Shown: positions 17,703-27,030, counted from the stretch's first letter. The stretch: DNA of 64,000 bases from Haloplanus ruber (GCF_024494725.1 NZ_JANHDK010000001.1:1364001-1428000); one strand, 5' to 3'. Numbers and translations: made by a program. Notes: generated by a model not told the origin, from the sequence alone.

Positions 17703-20700
17703 CTATTCGCCGACATCGAGTTTGATACGCATGGCGATTTGGTCGCTGATACCGTCAAGAGACGTTAGTTGATCCACGGACGCGCTCCGAAGGTCGTCCC
17801 GCGACTCGAAGCCCTCCTGTTGCAAGGTAGTGGAAATCTGCTCCGTGACTCCACCTACGTCAAGCAAGTCGTCCGATGGTGGATTCGTCGTTGATTCTTG
17901 GTCATCCTCTTCATCGTCCCCGTTATCCTCGCTTTCATCTTCCTGATCGTCACCCGCTGCCGGTGGCTCTAACGGAAGACGTTCTAACATACCGATTGCC
18001 CGTTCCAGTTCATCTTCAGTTTCGACGATCACGGGAAAGGTGGCGTTCGTCTTCGCATCGACAGGGAGATAGAAAGTGTCGAGATCGGCTATAAGGAACC
18101 GACCGAGAAACGTCTGGAGGGTTGGGATAGGAGGGCAAGTGGAGATGCAGCTGAACTCCGTCACACGATCTCCATTGCCGAATTCTTGGCGGTACTCGCG
18201 CATCGAAAACGGGTTTCGGTCTTTTTGCTGAGCACCGTAGTTGTCTACCTCAATCGATTCACCGGACCATCTCTTTTCGATAGCATCGAGCCACTTCTCC
18301 ATCGGGTCCCTCTGCCGACTGGTCGTTTCATCAGAGGATTCGTCATGCATATTAATTACAGATTGACACAATGATCGGAGGTTCCGGAGAACCTCGTACC
18401 TCTCGGATAGCTCGTTCTGACCGATTGTCGGTGGTTCCGTTGTGGTACCTGGGTCTGATTTGGTGTCGTCTCCTGCAGAGTTAGCGGCAGCGAGCGCGTC
18501 ATCCCAACTTTCGAAGAACTTGTATATTACTCCTGACGAATAGGGTGCAACAGACGCAAAATAAGACATGTTTGGCCGTCCATCGGCAGAATCCTTGGCC
18601 TGTTGGACGTAATCGATCACAGACTGTTTCAGATCAAGTCCTGCTTCTCTGAGGGCGTCATCGATGCTTCCGAATTCCCTCTGGTACTCGTATTGAGAGA
18701 ATTCTCCGTGCTTGTCAATTTGTATCGTGAGAGGAACGAATCCACACTCCTCTCGTACTCTTCGGAGATCCTCAAGAAGCTCTTGGCGAGAAATCGTTTC
18801 GATGGATGCGGCGTCAATCGCGCTGTCCCACGAATCGAAAAATTGGTACACGTCCGAGGTGCTGTACGTTGAGTGCTTGTGGTAGTCACTCGTAGATGGA
18901 CGCTTCCCTAATTCCTCTGAGACCCGCTCTAATTCGGCGAGGACGTCTTCGCGTGTCGGATCAGAAACGTCAGGTGAGGAACTATCCTCGGGAGTCTCGG
19001 AGTTTGTCCCAGATGTACCTGCATCCTGCTCAGTTCCCCTCTCACGTGTTGCTTCTTTTTTCACATCATCGAAGGCAATTGCTATCGCCTCCTCATACGT
19101 TCCAAATTCGTGTTCGAACGCCGATTCGGAGTAGTTAGAGAATTTTCGAACGTGTACTGGATCTGGAGCCTTTTCGAGACGGTTCCGGATTCTTTGGAGA
19201 TCGCTGATGAGTTCCGAGCGACTGGGGGAAGGCGATTTCTTCTGTGTTTTTTCCGGTTCATTCTCGGGGAATGAGGAACGAGCCCCGTCTGAACGCTCTC
19301 GCTGGGTCTCTGATGATGAGTTGTCGGTCTGATATTGATAGTTTCGTCTCTGTGGTCTCTCCGAATCCGAGGCGGTTGAAATCTCTGCTTGATACTCTTT
19401 GAGACGAGCCGTCGAGCGTTCTAGCTCATTCGCGGCCGTCAACGCATTATCAATGGACGACTGAACATCGTCTAGCGTCTCTTGTGGAATATGCATTCCA
19501 TTGTCTGCAAGAGATAGATACCGCTTTGCCTCGGCATAAGCGGTGGTGATCTGTTTGAGTTTGCTCAGCTTCCCGTTGACACGAGTGACTACATCCTCGA
19601 CCTGTGATGTTCGAATACCTGGCTCGTCGGCGATGCATTGGAGCTCCTCTTTCGCCGTCTCTAACCGTGAGGTTGCGTCGGCGAGATCGTCCTCACCGGT
19701 ATCGACATCGTTTATCGTCCAAGCTGCGTGTCGTGTCGTCTTGCGGGTGTTCTCGGAGAGTTGTTCCGAATCCCCGACAAAGACGGTTTCCGGTCCACTC
19801 TGTGGCTCATCTGCGCCGGAATCACTCGTATTCTCAGGCCTCGTCTCAGAGACGGTCCTCTTGGAACTCTCTGACTGACTATCGTCAGCATCGGCAGCTG
19901 AGGAAGAAAATTGGTCAGTCGACGTTTTTTCTTCCGGATCAGTGTCTCCCTGATCAAGTTCGCTCAGCGCTCTATCAAGGCGGTCGATAGCGTTCTCCAC
20001 CTGTGATGCCCGAATTCCTGGTTCGTCAGCGATGCGTCGGAGTTCCTCTTTTGCAGTCTCTAACCGTGGGATTGCATCGGTGGGGGCGTCCTCACTGGTA
20101 TCTACATCATCGATTGTCCAAGCCGCGTGTCGTGCTGTTTCACGGATGTCCTCAGCGAGTTGCTCCGAATCTCTGACGAAAACGGCCTCCGGTCCACTCT
20201 GTGGCTCGTCTCCGCTGGAATCATCCCCGCTCGCGGAACTCATTCTAGAGGCCGTCGCCTCCGTACTTTCCGATTGGCGGCCGTTGGTGTCGGGAGGAGG
20301 AGACAGTGGCTGCCCGGACCGCGTTTCCTCACTGGGGTCCGTCCCTTTGTCGTTCGTAACTGGGACGAATTGTTCCCGAACGTACTCAACGGCACCTCCA
20401 GGATCTGACGACTCCCGTTTCTTGACGCCGAATTCGTACTGTTTTGAGGAAGTTTCGAAAGTGATGGTTGTCGTTAAAAACCCGCTCTGTAGTTCTACAC
20501 CGGAGATGTCATTGATATCAACTTCGAGAAACGTATCACCCTCATCATCACCAATGAGGAAGAAGATACGACGATTCGTAATTGCTACTAGAGCACGGTA
20601 GCTCCCGCTGGGGGATAGTCTATGAGATTGGTTCGATTCCTTCGACGTAATCGCGACTCCGTTCGACCGACTTACGAGAAGGAAATGAATCGTCTCGTGG

Positions 20701-20861
20701 TCGTCCAGCCTCTCGTAAACGGAACTGTCCGCGAGATAGGCCTTGGAGAATAGGCCCGACCTCTCGCCAGTAAACATCTGGAGGTCAATCGATCCTTTCG
20801 CTTGAGAGAGCAGGGTGTCCGGATCGGGCTTCTCATCTGGAGGGGTATTCGGGCTTTCCAT
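17703..20861 (-). CDS. Multidomain protein: PH-like domain, tandem duplication, four HNH-associated repeats, helix-hairpin-helix
   Basis: The 1052-residue protein has a bacterial PH-like domain (about 40-165, with TNRRIFFLIG and the strand FLTTTITFETSSK). Two tandem copies of an about 85-residue unit follow (219-303 and 352-436). Next are four repeats of the type associated with HNH/homing endonucleases (about 551-597, 637-684, 692-740 and 746-793; consensus L..L..v...LG..P....y.....YS......F.sWd.A...A). The end has helix-hairpin-helix sequence (about 1005-1052), and an acidic Asp/Glu tract precedes it. No nuclease motif (HNH, PD-(D/E)XK) is visible. These are DNA-recognition parts without a catalytic part, so it may guide or sense DNA for the neighbouring helicase operon. 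Its start faces a long non-coding stretch, from which the modification genes run the other way. Confidence 0.8.
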   Translation of the reverse strand: MESPNTPPDEKPDPDTLLSQAKGSIDLQMFTGERSGLFSKAYLADSSVYERLDDHETIHFLLVSRSNGVAITSKESNQSHRLSPSGSYRALVAITNRRIFFLIGDDEGDTFLEVDINDISGVELQSGFLTTTITFETSSKQYEFGVKKRESSDPGGAVEYVREQFVPVTNDKGTDPSEETRSGQPLSPPPDTNGRQSESTEATASRMSSASGDDSSGDEPQSGPEAVFVRDSEQLAEDIRETARHAAWTIDDVDTSEDAPTDAIPRLETAKEELRRIADEPGIRASQVENAIDRLDRALSELDQGDTDPEEKTSTDQFSSSAADADDSQSESSKRTVSETRPENTSDSGADEPQSGPETVFVGDSEQLSENTRKTTRHAAWTINDVDTGEDDLADATSRLETAKEELQCIADEPGIRTSQVEDVVTRVNGKLSKLKQITTAYAEAKRYLSLADNGMHIPQETLDDVQSSIDNALTAANELERSTARLKEYQAEISTASDSERPQRRNYQYQTDNSSSETQRERSDGARSSFPENEPEKTQKKSPSPSRSELISDLQRIRNRLEKAPDPVHVRKFSNYSESAFEHEFGTYEEAIAIAFDDVKKEATRERGTEQDAGTSGTNSETPEDSSSPDVSDPTREDVLAELERVSEELGKRPSTSDYHKHSTYSTSDVYQFFDSWDSAIDAASIETISRQELLEDLRRVREECGFVPLTIQIDKHGEFSQYEYQREFGSIDDALREAGLDLKQSVIDYVQQAKDSADGRPNMSYFASVAPYSSGVIYKFFESWDDALAAANSAGDDTKSDPGTTTEPPTIGQNELSERYEVLRNLRSLCQSVINMHDESSDETTSRQRDPMEKWLDAIEKRWSGESIEVDNYGAQQKDRNPFSMREYRQEFGNGDRVTEFSCISTCPPIPTLQTFLGRFLIADLDTFYLPVDAKTNATFPVIVETEDELERAIGMLERLPLEPPAAGDDQEDESEDNGDDEEDDQESTTNPPSDDLLDVGGVTEQISTTLQQEGFESRDDLRSASVDQLTSLDGISDQIAMRIKLDVGE
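19554..19808 (-). repeat. Second copy of internal 85-codon tandem duplication
   Basis: It encodes residues 352-436 of the PH/HNH-repeat protein and closely matches 19,953-20,207. Shared stretches include EPQSGPE, RHAAWTI, DVDT and ADEPGIR. The similarity at the nucleotide level suggests a fairly recent duplication. Confidence 0.8.
19953..20207 (-). repeat. First copy of internal 85-codon tandem duplication
   Basis: It encodes residues 219-303 of the PH/HNH-repeat protein, the partner of 19,554-19,808, with a spacer of about 48 codons between the copies. Confidence 0.8.
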
Positions 20862-21723
20862 CGGTAACTACGGAGCCCAACACATTCGATGTAACTCGTT
20901 CACTGTGCCTCTGTTTCCTCTACTGGCACGGCATATCATATAAGTTGAGCCTACCACGGGGCGAGAAGTGACATTTAGATGTCGAGAGAGGTCTTCCAAG
21001 ATTGGTACGTGGATCGGACTTATTTCGAACCAACTCATCAATGTGTGATTCGTATTGGATATAGTGAGCAATCCGGAGAGATGCCTCCTGGTCGATTCCG
21101 AACCATTACTCTACTGTACATGGTACAATCTTGTCGGGTGATTGTCTCCTCATATCTGCTATTTTCCCTTAATTGCTGCCTCGAGCGCAGGATCGCAGAA
21201 TCTTGTGAATGTGTGCTCCATCGTGATGTTCAACGCACCGGCAACTATCCATGACTCGGCGGTGTCGGAGGAATCGAGGAGCGGGAGGCCCCTTCGGCCA
21301 TCTCTTTGACAGGGTAGTGTTCGTAGTCATCACGTTCGACTTGGCCGAGAAATCTCGAGTACAACCGCACCGATGGCGGCTTCGAATCCGCCGGAGGTGT
21401 CTCGATTCTCCGAAGAAGTATCGTCACCGGTGGGTCCAACAGCTTTCGGGAAGGCGTCCACGTACCGGTCGATTAGTATCAACTCTGATCTCGTACGTGT
21501 GAATATTTATCATGATTCTAAGTCACGGGGAGAGGCTCTCCGATATAAATCGACAATTCCGATGCCAATTCTCTCTGACGAGACTGGACCTCTCGAGTGA
21601 CGGAGATAGCGCTGGATTCTCTCATCGGCACCGAAATATAAGATGGAGGTAGTTGCGGCTTCACTCGCCTGCGGCGGCATGACTTGGGAAAGCTTCAAGC
21701 CGGTGTGGTCTCAACGGCAGGGT
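20862..21723. other. Long divergent non-coding region between restriction and modification genes
   Basis: No gene is convincing here. The region separates the minus-strand PH/HNH-repeat gene from the plus-strand modification genes and should hold both promoters. A TATA-like AAATATAAG lies near 21,632-21,640, and a minus-strand TTATATGATATG lies near 20,933-20,944. A GC-richer patch at 21,245-21,439 could be a gene fragment on the minus strand, but I cannot identify it. Confidence 0.4.
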
Positions 21724-22200
21724 ATGTCGATGTTGCTGGTGCAAGGGTGTTCTAAATCGAAAAATCAGCCGGAGGAGGCCATGTCGGCGCTGAATCTGTA
21801 CACTGGATACTTCTTCAAAATTATCAAGAAAGCGATGAGAGAGGATGCGTTCGACGACCGGGTCGACGTGTGTATTCTCTCTGCTGAACACGGGATTATC
21901 GACCCCGATGCTGAGATCACGTGGTACGATCGAAGAATGGATGCCGACCGTGCAGCGGAACTCGCTCCCAAAGTACGAGAAGATCTTCGTGAAAGGATCA
22001 CCGGCGACTACGATCGCGTCATTATCAATGTTGGGAGCGTTTACCGGCGGGCAATCGAAGGTGTTGACTCGTCAGTAGACGCCGACATACACTATATCGA
22101 AGGAGAAGGGATTGGTGTCAAGGGCCATATTCTCAAGCGTGTTGTACGAGGCGAAGTAGAAGCTGTATTTCAGACAGCCGAAGCGGCAGGTGGCTGTTGA
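21724..22200 (+). CDS. YaaA/DUF6884-like protein, first gene of the TGT operon
   Basis: From ATG 21,724 the protein has 158 residues; in-frame ATGs at 21,679 and 21,643 are possible, but the conserved part begins at once with MLLVQGCSKSK. The GCSxSK start, LSAEHGII near residue 60 and the strand VIINVGS are features of the YaaA/DUF6884 fold, which also underlies the catalytic core domain of archaeosine synthase. The full PCX3KPY signature is absent: the cysteine and first lysine remain, but KPY does not. The stop shares one base with the start of the transglycosylase (TGATG). It probably works with that enzyme, either on the inserted base or as a specificity subunit. A DpdC-like role is conceivable but not shown. 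Confidence 0.7.
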   Translation: MSMLLVQGCSKSKNQPEEAMSALNLYTGYFFKIIKKAMREDAFDDRVDVCILSAEHGIIDPDAEITWYDRRMDADRAAELAPKVREDLRERITGDYDRVIINVGSVYRRAIEGVDSSVDADIHYIEGEGIGVKGHILKRVVRGEVEAVFQTAEAAGGC

Positions 22201-23441
22201 TGGCGAAGGCACGTTCTACGGGCACATTCCGCTTCGAAGTGAAGGAAAGAGCGGGAGATGCTCGAACTGGAGAACTATTCGTCAAGGACACGCAACTTTC
22301 CACCCCGAATCTATTTCCAGTTATCAACTTCTACGCCGGGGGGATGGAACGGAGCGTCTACGGTGGTGGTGTACACCGAACAATAAAGGAGCTGATGATT
22401 GGTGCAGATCGGGTCGGTATCGGCCCCCTCTCAGAGTATTTCGACGCGACGATGATGTCCGTCTCTTCACTCACCGATTACAATATCTCACGCGAGCGCT
22501 ACGAAGATTACCTTGCCGCACCGATCAAAGAGCGTGATCTTTTCGAGCCGTTCGATGGTCTCCTCTTCACGGATTCGGGTGGTTTCAAATTCTTGAATAA
22601 TGCGGAGATAGACGGAAGCGACTTCGAGGTGGAAATGAATCAAGAAGCGGTGTACGAGATTCAACAGGCGCTAGGTAGCGATATCATCGTCAACCTTGAT
22701 CACCCAATCGCCCCTGACGACACCCACCAAGATCGTGTCGAAAAGGCCGAAAAGACGGCGGCGAACATCCACAAATTCCTCACACTCACTCGGGATTTTG
22801 ACGGCGCACAGTATCTCACCCTGCACGGGTACAATTACTCGATGATGGACGAGTTCCTCGACGTCATTACTGATCGCGTTCCTGCCGGTGTTCTCCGGGA
22901 AGGTTTTGACGGGATCGCCCTTGGAAGCCTCGTACCCAAGAAAGACGACCGTGGTGCGCTGATCCAAGCCGTCACCGACTGTCGCGAGGTGATGGTCGAG
23001 TGGGGGATGGAAGATTGGCCGCTACATGTTCTCGGAATCTCCAGCCGGGCAATCCCTCTGCTGGCCGGTCTCGGGGCAGATACATTTGACTCGAGCACTC
23101 ACCTTCACAATGCCATCAACAGGAAGTACCAGCAATCGTTGATGGAAACCATATCGATAGATGAAGTGGATTTCAGTGAGTGTGACTGTCCGGTTTGCCA
23201 GTCCGACTTGCTCGTACAGCGAATGAAGGGAGACGCCAAGTATCAGAAGGACATTCTCGGGCCAGTCGCGATGCATAACCTGATCATCCAAAAGCGGGAA
23301 TTAGCGGAAATTCGACAACGGATTCGACAGGACGGAACGAAGGCCTTAGTCGAATACTTCGAGAAGACGTTCAGTAGAGATAAGACGATGCGGCGATTCG
23401 CCCATCAAGTAGTCAATCAGTCTCTCGGAGGATATTTCTAA
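22200..23441 (+). CDS. DpdA-like 7-deazaguanine DNA transglycosylase (TGT family)
   Basis: The 413-residue protein from ATG 22,200 is a queuine/archaeosine tRNA-ribosyltransferase fold. The DSGGF substrate loop has D125 (TDSGGFK, 124-130). The GIALGSLVP strand (238-246) corresponds to the base-binding GG loop. The second aspartate is in GADTFDS (D297), and a zinc site is formed by C328, C330, C333 and H359. Both catalytic aspartates appear intact. It lacks the PUA domain that archaeal tRNA TGTs use to bind tRNA, and its neighbours are defence genes, so DNA is the likely substrate, as in DpdA. It probably exchanges guanine for preQ0. It is coupled to the DUF6884 gene upstream and the GHKL ATPase downstream by 1-nt overlaps. 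Confidence 0.85.
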   Translation: MAKARSTGTFRFEVKERAGDARTGELFVKDTQLSTPNLFPVINFYAGGMERSVYGGGVHRTIKELMIGADRVGIGPLSEYFDATMMSVSSLTDYNISRERYEDYLAAPIKERDLFEPFDGLLFTDSGGFKFLNNAEIDGSDFEVEMNQEAVYEIQQALGSDIIVNLDHPIAPDDTHQDRVEKAEKTAANIHKFLTLTRDFDGAQYLTLHGYNYSMMDEFLDVITDRVPAGVLREGFDGIALGSLVPKKDDRGALIQAVTDCREVMVEWGMEDWPLHVLGISSRAIPLLAGLGADTFDSSTHLHNAINRKYQQSLMETISIDEVDFSECDCPVCQSDLLVQRMKGDAKYQKDILGPVAMHNLIIQKRELAEIRQRIRQDGTKALVEYFEKTFSRDKTMRRFAHQVVNQSLGGYF

Positions 23442-24997
23442 TGAAAAAGTCACCCAAGGTCAACGAGGTCAACGAATTTCTGGAAATCGCGAGCGACTTC
23501 GAAGATCCCCTCGAAGTTCTCCGCGAATCGCTGTCTAACGCATACGACGCAGGAGCGACTGAAGTCGATATCACGATACGCAGTCGTCCCAACGGCTCCG
23601 ACATCGTAATCGAAGACGATGGTCACGGGATGAACGAGCGCGATATAGAGTCGTTTTTCGATCTCGGGAATTCGCGGAAGACGGACTCGATCGGATACAA
23701 AGGCCACGGAACGAAAATCTTCTACAAAAGCGATCGGATTGAAGTCACCACGGTCCATGATGGAACGAGCTATCGGGCGGTAATGGACGATCCGTGGCGG
23801 AAGCTCAATCGGAAAGAACTCCCCGAGTACGAGATGACGGCTGAATCGGTTCGCCGCGGGAATCCCGGAACCAAGATCAAAATCACCAACTTCCGCTCCG
23901 GCCACGGATTCGACGCCGAGGAACTCACGTACAACAAGATCCACCATTATCTGAAGTGGAAAACCATCGCTGGATCGACCGCCCATTACTTCGGAGACGA
24001 TCAGCGTGAGATGGAGATTACGGTCAATCTTGACGACGAGATTGACAATACCTGCGACGAGCTAACCACGACGAACAGGCTGGAATTTCCCGACGAACAA
24101 CTTGAGCCAGGCAACAACGAGTACCCCGCTAAACGGATGTGCAAACACTATCCTGCGCGGGAAATCGACATCGAATACGAGAACGGCCAGACGACGCTCC
24201 AAATTGTAGGGATGGTTGGCGGGAAGGATACTCGGAATGAATTACCGACCTACGGCCGCCATTCGGCGCAGTTCGGAATCTGGTTCGCGAAGGATCATAT
24301 CAAGGTCGAACGCCTGAACGAAGCAATCTCTCACGACAACGAGTTCATCCACTTCTTTTTCGTCGCCAACTGCCAAGATATCGAACTCTCCGCGAACCGG
24401 GAAACGATTCGAAACAAGGCCAGTCCTGTGTACCAAGCCCTCGAGCAAGAGGTCGAATACTATCTTTCGAAGGTGACACAGGATCCGTGGTTCAAAGAGT
24501 ACCTGCAAATTCGAAAAGAGGGGGAACACCGACGACGGTCAGCTAGTCAACGCTCGTCGCTCAAAGACCGGCGTGAACGGATCGAATCGGACGGATTTCA
24601 GCCGAGTAACAAAGCTGAGGTGTTACTTGGACTCGAACGAGCAAGCAATCAGAGCGGCTCTCTATCCCTGACTGTCGAAGACTTCGATCCCGAGGCGGAT
24701 GTGCATGCGATCATCCGACAAGATGGAGCGCTCCGGAACGCGGCAGTTCACCCAAACCTCACAGGTCTCTTCGAAGACGAAGTTCCGCTCGAAAACACGG
24801 AGGTTGCCGTGTGTTGGAATCAGGGCGATCCCGCGGAACTGCAGGAGTACGAACGGAACGGCTATTTCGGCGGGGAAGTCTCGATCCAGCTCGACAACGG
24901 TGGGATTCGATATCAGAACGGGGACAGCCACTTCATCGAAGTCATCCAGGTGGAGGATTTACTTCAAACGAAATCCGCGCCACCTGCTGACGATTGA
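23441..24997 (+). CDS. GHKL-family ATPase (Hsp90/MutL/MORC type)
   Basis: The 518-residue protein has the Bergerat-fold motifs: N-box ESLSNAYDAGAT (residues 29-40), G1 DDGHGM (near 59-64) and G2 GYKGHGTK (near 83-90). A transducer-like middle region follows, and the C-terminus is unrecognised. There is no phospho-acceptor histidine or HNH domain, so it resembles MORC/MutL-type clamps rather than a sensor kinase. A GGAGGA ribosome-binding site at 23,427-23,432 precedes the ATG, which shares one base with the stop of the transglycosylase. Bacterial DpdA needs the ATPase DpdB; no DpdB is present here, so this ATPase may replace it as the energy-coupling or DNA-clamping partner. That replacement is my inference. 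Confidence 0.8.
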   Translation: MKKSPKVNEVNEFLEIASDFEDPLEVLRESLSNAYDAGATEVDITIRSRPNGSDIVIEDDGHGMNERDIESFFDLGNSRKTDSIGYKGHGTKIFYKSDRIEVTTVHDGTSYRAVMDDPWRKLNRKELPEYEMTAESVRRGNPGTKIKITNFRSGHGFDAEELTYNKIHHYLKWKTIAGSTAHYFGDDQREMEITVNLDDEIDNTCDELTTTNRLEFPDEQLEPGNNEYPAKRMCKHYPAREIDIEYENGQTTLQIVGMVGGKDTRNELPTYGRHSAQFGIWFAKDHIKVERLNEAISHDNEFIHFFFVANCQDIELSANRETIRNKASPVYQALEQEVEYYLSKVTQDPWFKEYLQIRKEGEHRRRSASQRSSLKDRRERIESDGFQPSNKAEVLLGLERASNQSGSLSLTVEDFDPEADVHAIIRQDGALRNAAVHPNLTGLFEDEVPLENTEVAVCWNQGDPAELQEYERNGYFGGEVSIQLDNGGIRYQNGDSHFIEVIQVEDLLQTKSAPPADD

Positions 24998-25023
24998 ACT
25001 CGCCGAAGTAATCGGGGCGAGAG

Positions 25024-27030
25024 CTACTTGCTGTCACGGGAGGGGACTGTCCGCTCGTCAAGATGGTCGAGTAACTCTTGGATATTGCTGTTACGGAAGT
25101 ACTCGGTGAGCTGGAGCGCCTGCGGATCCCGCGGGAGGACGGTTCCCTGACCGTACGCATCAAAGGCGTCTTCAACGACCTGTCGGTAGGTCTTGCTCGT
25201 CACGTAGGCGACGATTTCGTCGAATTGATCACCGTACTCCTCCAGATAGCGGAGTACGCGATCGGTCACAAGTGTGATCTGATCATTGTCCTCCTTCGCG
25301 AGAACGTAGTCATATTCCAAGACCGGCTGTTCTCGCTCGAATTCTTTTGGGACAGGTCCGTACATGCCCGAGACGGTTAGCTTATGAATTCGGCTCGTTC
25401 GGTCGCCCAGCTTATCGAACAGGACGGAGTGTGTGCGGGATTCCGAGTATGGTTTCTTTTGACTACACGGGATCAACAGGAGAACATCTTTGTCCGCTGG
25501 CGGCTCGTGAGAACGAGTGAAGATATTGAAATCGTTTGGGCTATACTTGAGTGAGATCCGTCGGTTGTTAGTCGATTCGTCGACACCGGCGTCCCACTGG
25601 GATAGCTTCGCCTGATCGCTGGTGAGAGTTGAGCCTGGGAGAAGATCGTACGCTTCCCGTGCCTCGATATCTTGGCGGAGTCTCTTGTCGCGTAGTTGGG
25701 CCTCTTTGAGACCCTTCTTGATATCGTCGTGGTCGCGTGCGAAGTCGATGACGTAGTCCAGAAGTCGCCCATCCTGAATCGCTTCACGGACGTGTCTGAG
25801 TTCTTCATTGTAAAGCTCGAAATTGTGACGAGCCAATAGCGCGTAGTAGTCGCTCTTGATTGGCTCTCCGTTCTCTTTGCGCTCTTGGCGTTCGTCGTAG
25901 CTGAGATCAGTATTCAGTTCTTCTAGTAGGGTTTCATAGTCAATGCCGTCGTCACCGCACAGCGTACACTCGGGGAGGTCACAGGGAAAGCTCCCATCCG
26001 GCCGGAGATGTTCCTCAAGTTCTTCGAGCTTGTAGTGTGACCACGTCTCCGGGTGAGTGTACTTCTTGTATCGTGCAGTCTGCATATGCGTTGAACAATC
26101 GAACGAGTCGACACCGAGAAGAGAGAGCAGACCGACCTGTTTCCCTCCGACACCGAAGACGTGGAGGCCGATTTCGTCGGAGTGTGCCTCTGGGATTGCG
26201 TCTTTCGCTCCTTGGACAATATCCACAAGAACGTCGATACTGCTTCGTAATGGAACTAGCGAGCCGATAGCGAATCCTTCGAATGAACTTTCGATATTGA
26301 CTTCTTCAACGCGATCAAGGAAATTCCCGACATACCAGTTGATTGTCTCGTAGTCATGGCCGTGAAGGGCGATATAGACTCCCGGCTCTTCGCCAGCGGC
26401 TTTTTGTGCCCGAAGCCGATCAGCGGCACGGCTGTTAATATCGAAATTCTCCTCTAGGAGTGACGGGTCATCGAGAATGCGGAGACATTCGACAGCACTG
26501 TCGATGCTCTTGTTCATCCGTTCGACAGTCTCGTCATCTCGAAGGTTCGGCGGAATGGGGTAGTCCAACGTTGCGACGATGTCCGCCCCGAAATCGAGCT
26601 GCAGACCGAGGATACTCTTCGGATCGGTATAGAGTCCCCATTCGTTGGGGACGCCACCTTTCTCGGGGGCGTCACCAAACGTGTTCGAATTCATCAGCTT
26701 GAATCCTCCCGAGTCGATGAAGATGGGTGCGTTCAGATCCTCAAAGCGTTCGTGAAACGTTTCAGTTCGCCAGAAGTCGTTTAGGTTGTCTGGAGAGACG
26801 CCATAGTCGGTGAAACTCATCGCCTGAAACATTATTCCTTGAAGGTGATCCTTCGAAATGAGCTTGTCCCGCATCCGACGCCACACGCCTCCGGATTTCT
26901 CCGTAGTACCGCCGATCAGGTTGACGACAGGAAAGAGAACAGGTGTTTCGACAGGGCCGTGAGGAACGTCAAGTTCCCCGAGTCGACCATAGCCATCGTC
27001 TCCGACGAGTTTCACGCTGAACGATGCCAT
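25024..27030 (-). CDS. DpdA-like transglycosylase fused to ArcS-type DUF5591 domain
   Basis: In the 668-residue protein, residues 1-420 are a TGT fold with D106 in FIDSGGFK, strand GFAIGSLVP (252-260), D311 in GVDSFDCSTH and a zinc site C350/C355/C358/H402. Residues about 512-640 are an ArcS-like domain with the full archaeosine-synthase signature PCX3KPYX2SX2H: P521, C522, K526, P527, Y528, S531, H534. GMYGPVPKEFE follows near 555-565. In tRNA ArcS this motif joins lysine to preQ0, and the TGT half of ArcS is catalytically dead; here both halves look intact. No PUA domain is visible. It may insert preQ0 into DNA and convert it to a lysine adduct, with a radical SAM enzyme such as host RaSEA needed to reach archaeosine. 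It converges with the GHKL gene, 26 nt apart. Confidence 0.8.
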   Translation of the reverse strand: MASFSVKLVGDDGYGRLGELDVPHGPVETPVLFPVVNLIGGTTEKSGGVWRRMRDKLISKDHLQGIMFQAMSFTDYGVSPDNLNDFWRTETFHERFEDLNAPIFIDSGGFKLMNSNTFGDAPEKGGVPNEWGLYTDPKSILGLQLDFGADIVATLDYPIPPNLRDDETVERMNKSIDSAVECLRILDDPSLLEENFDINSRAADRLRAQKAAGEEPGVYIALHGHDYETINWYVGNFLDRVEEVNIESSFEGFAIGSLVPLRSSIDVLVDIVQGAKDAIPEAHSDEIGLHVFGVGGKQVGLLSLLGVDSFDCSTHMQTARYKKYTHPETWSHYKLEELEEHLRPDGSFPCDLPECTLCGDDGIDYETLLEELNTDLSYDERQERKENGEPIKSDYYALLARHNFELYNEELRHVREAIQDGRLLDYVIDFARDHDDIKKGLKEAQLRDKRLRQDIEAREAYDLLPGSTLTSDQAKLSQWDAGVDESTNNRRISLKYSPNDFNIFTRSHEPPADKDVLLLIPCSQKKPYSESRTHSVLFDKLGDRTSRIHKLTVSGMYGPVPKEFEREQPVLEYDYVLAKEDNDQITLVTDRVLRYLEEYGDQFDEIVAYVTSKTYRQVVEDAFDAYGQGTVLPRDPQALQLTEYFRNSNIQELLDHLDERTVPSRDSK

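Noticed and set aside
21245-21439. Minus-strand frame in the GC-richer patch of the divergent spacer
   Set aside because: Might be a gene remnant, but no family or start can be supported.
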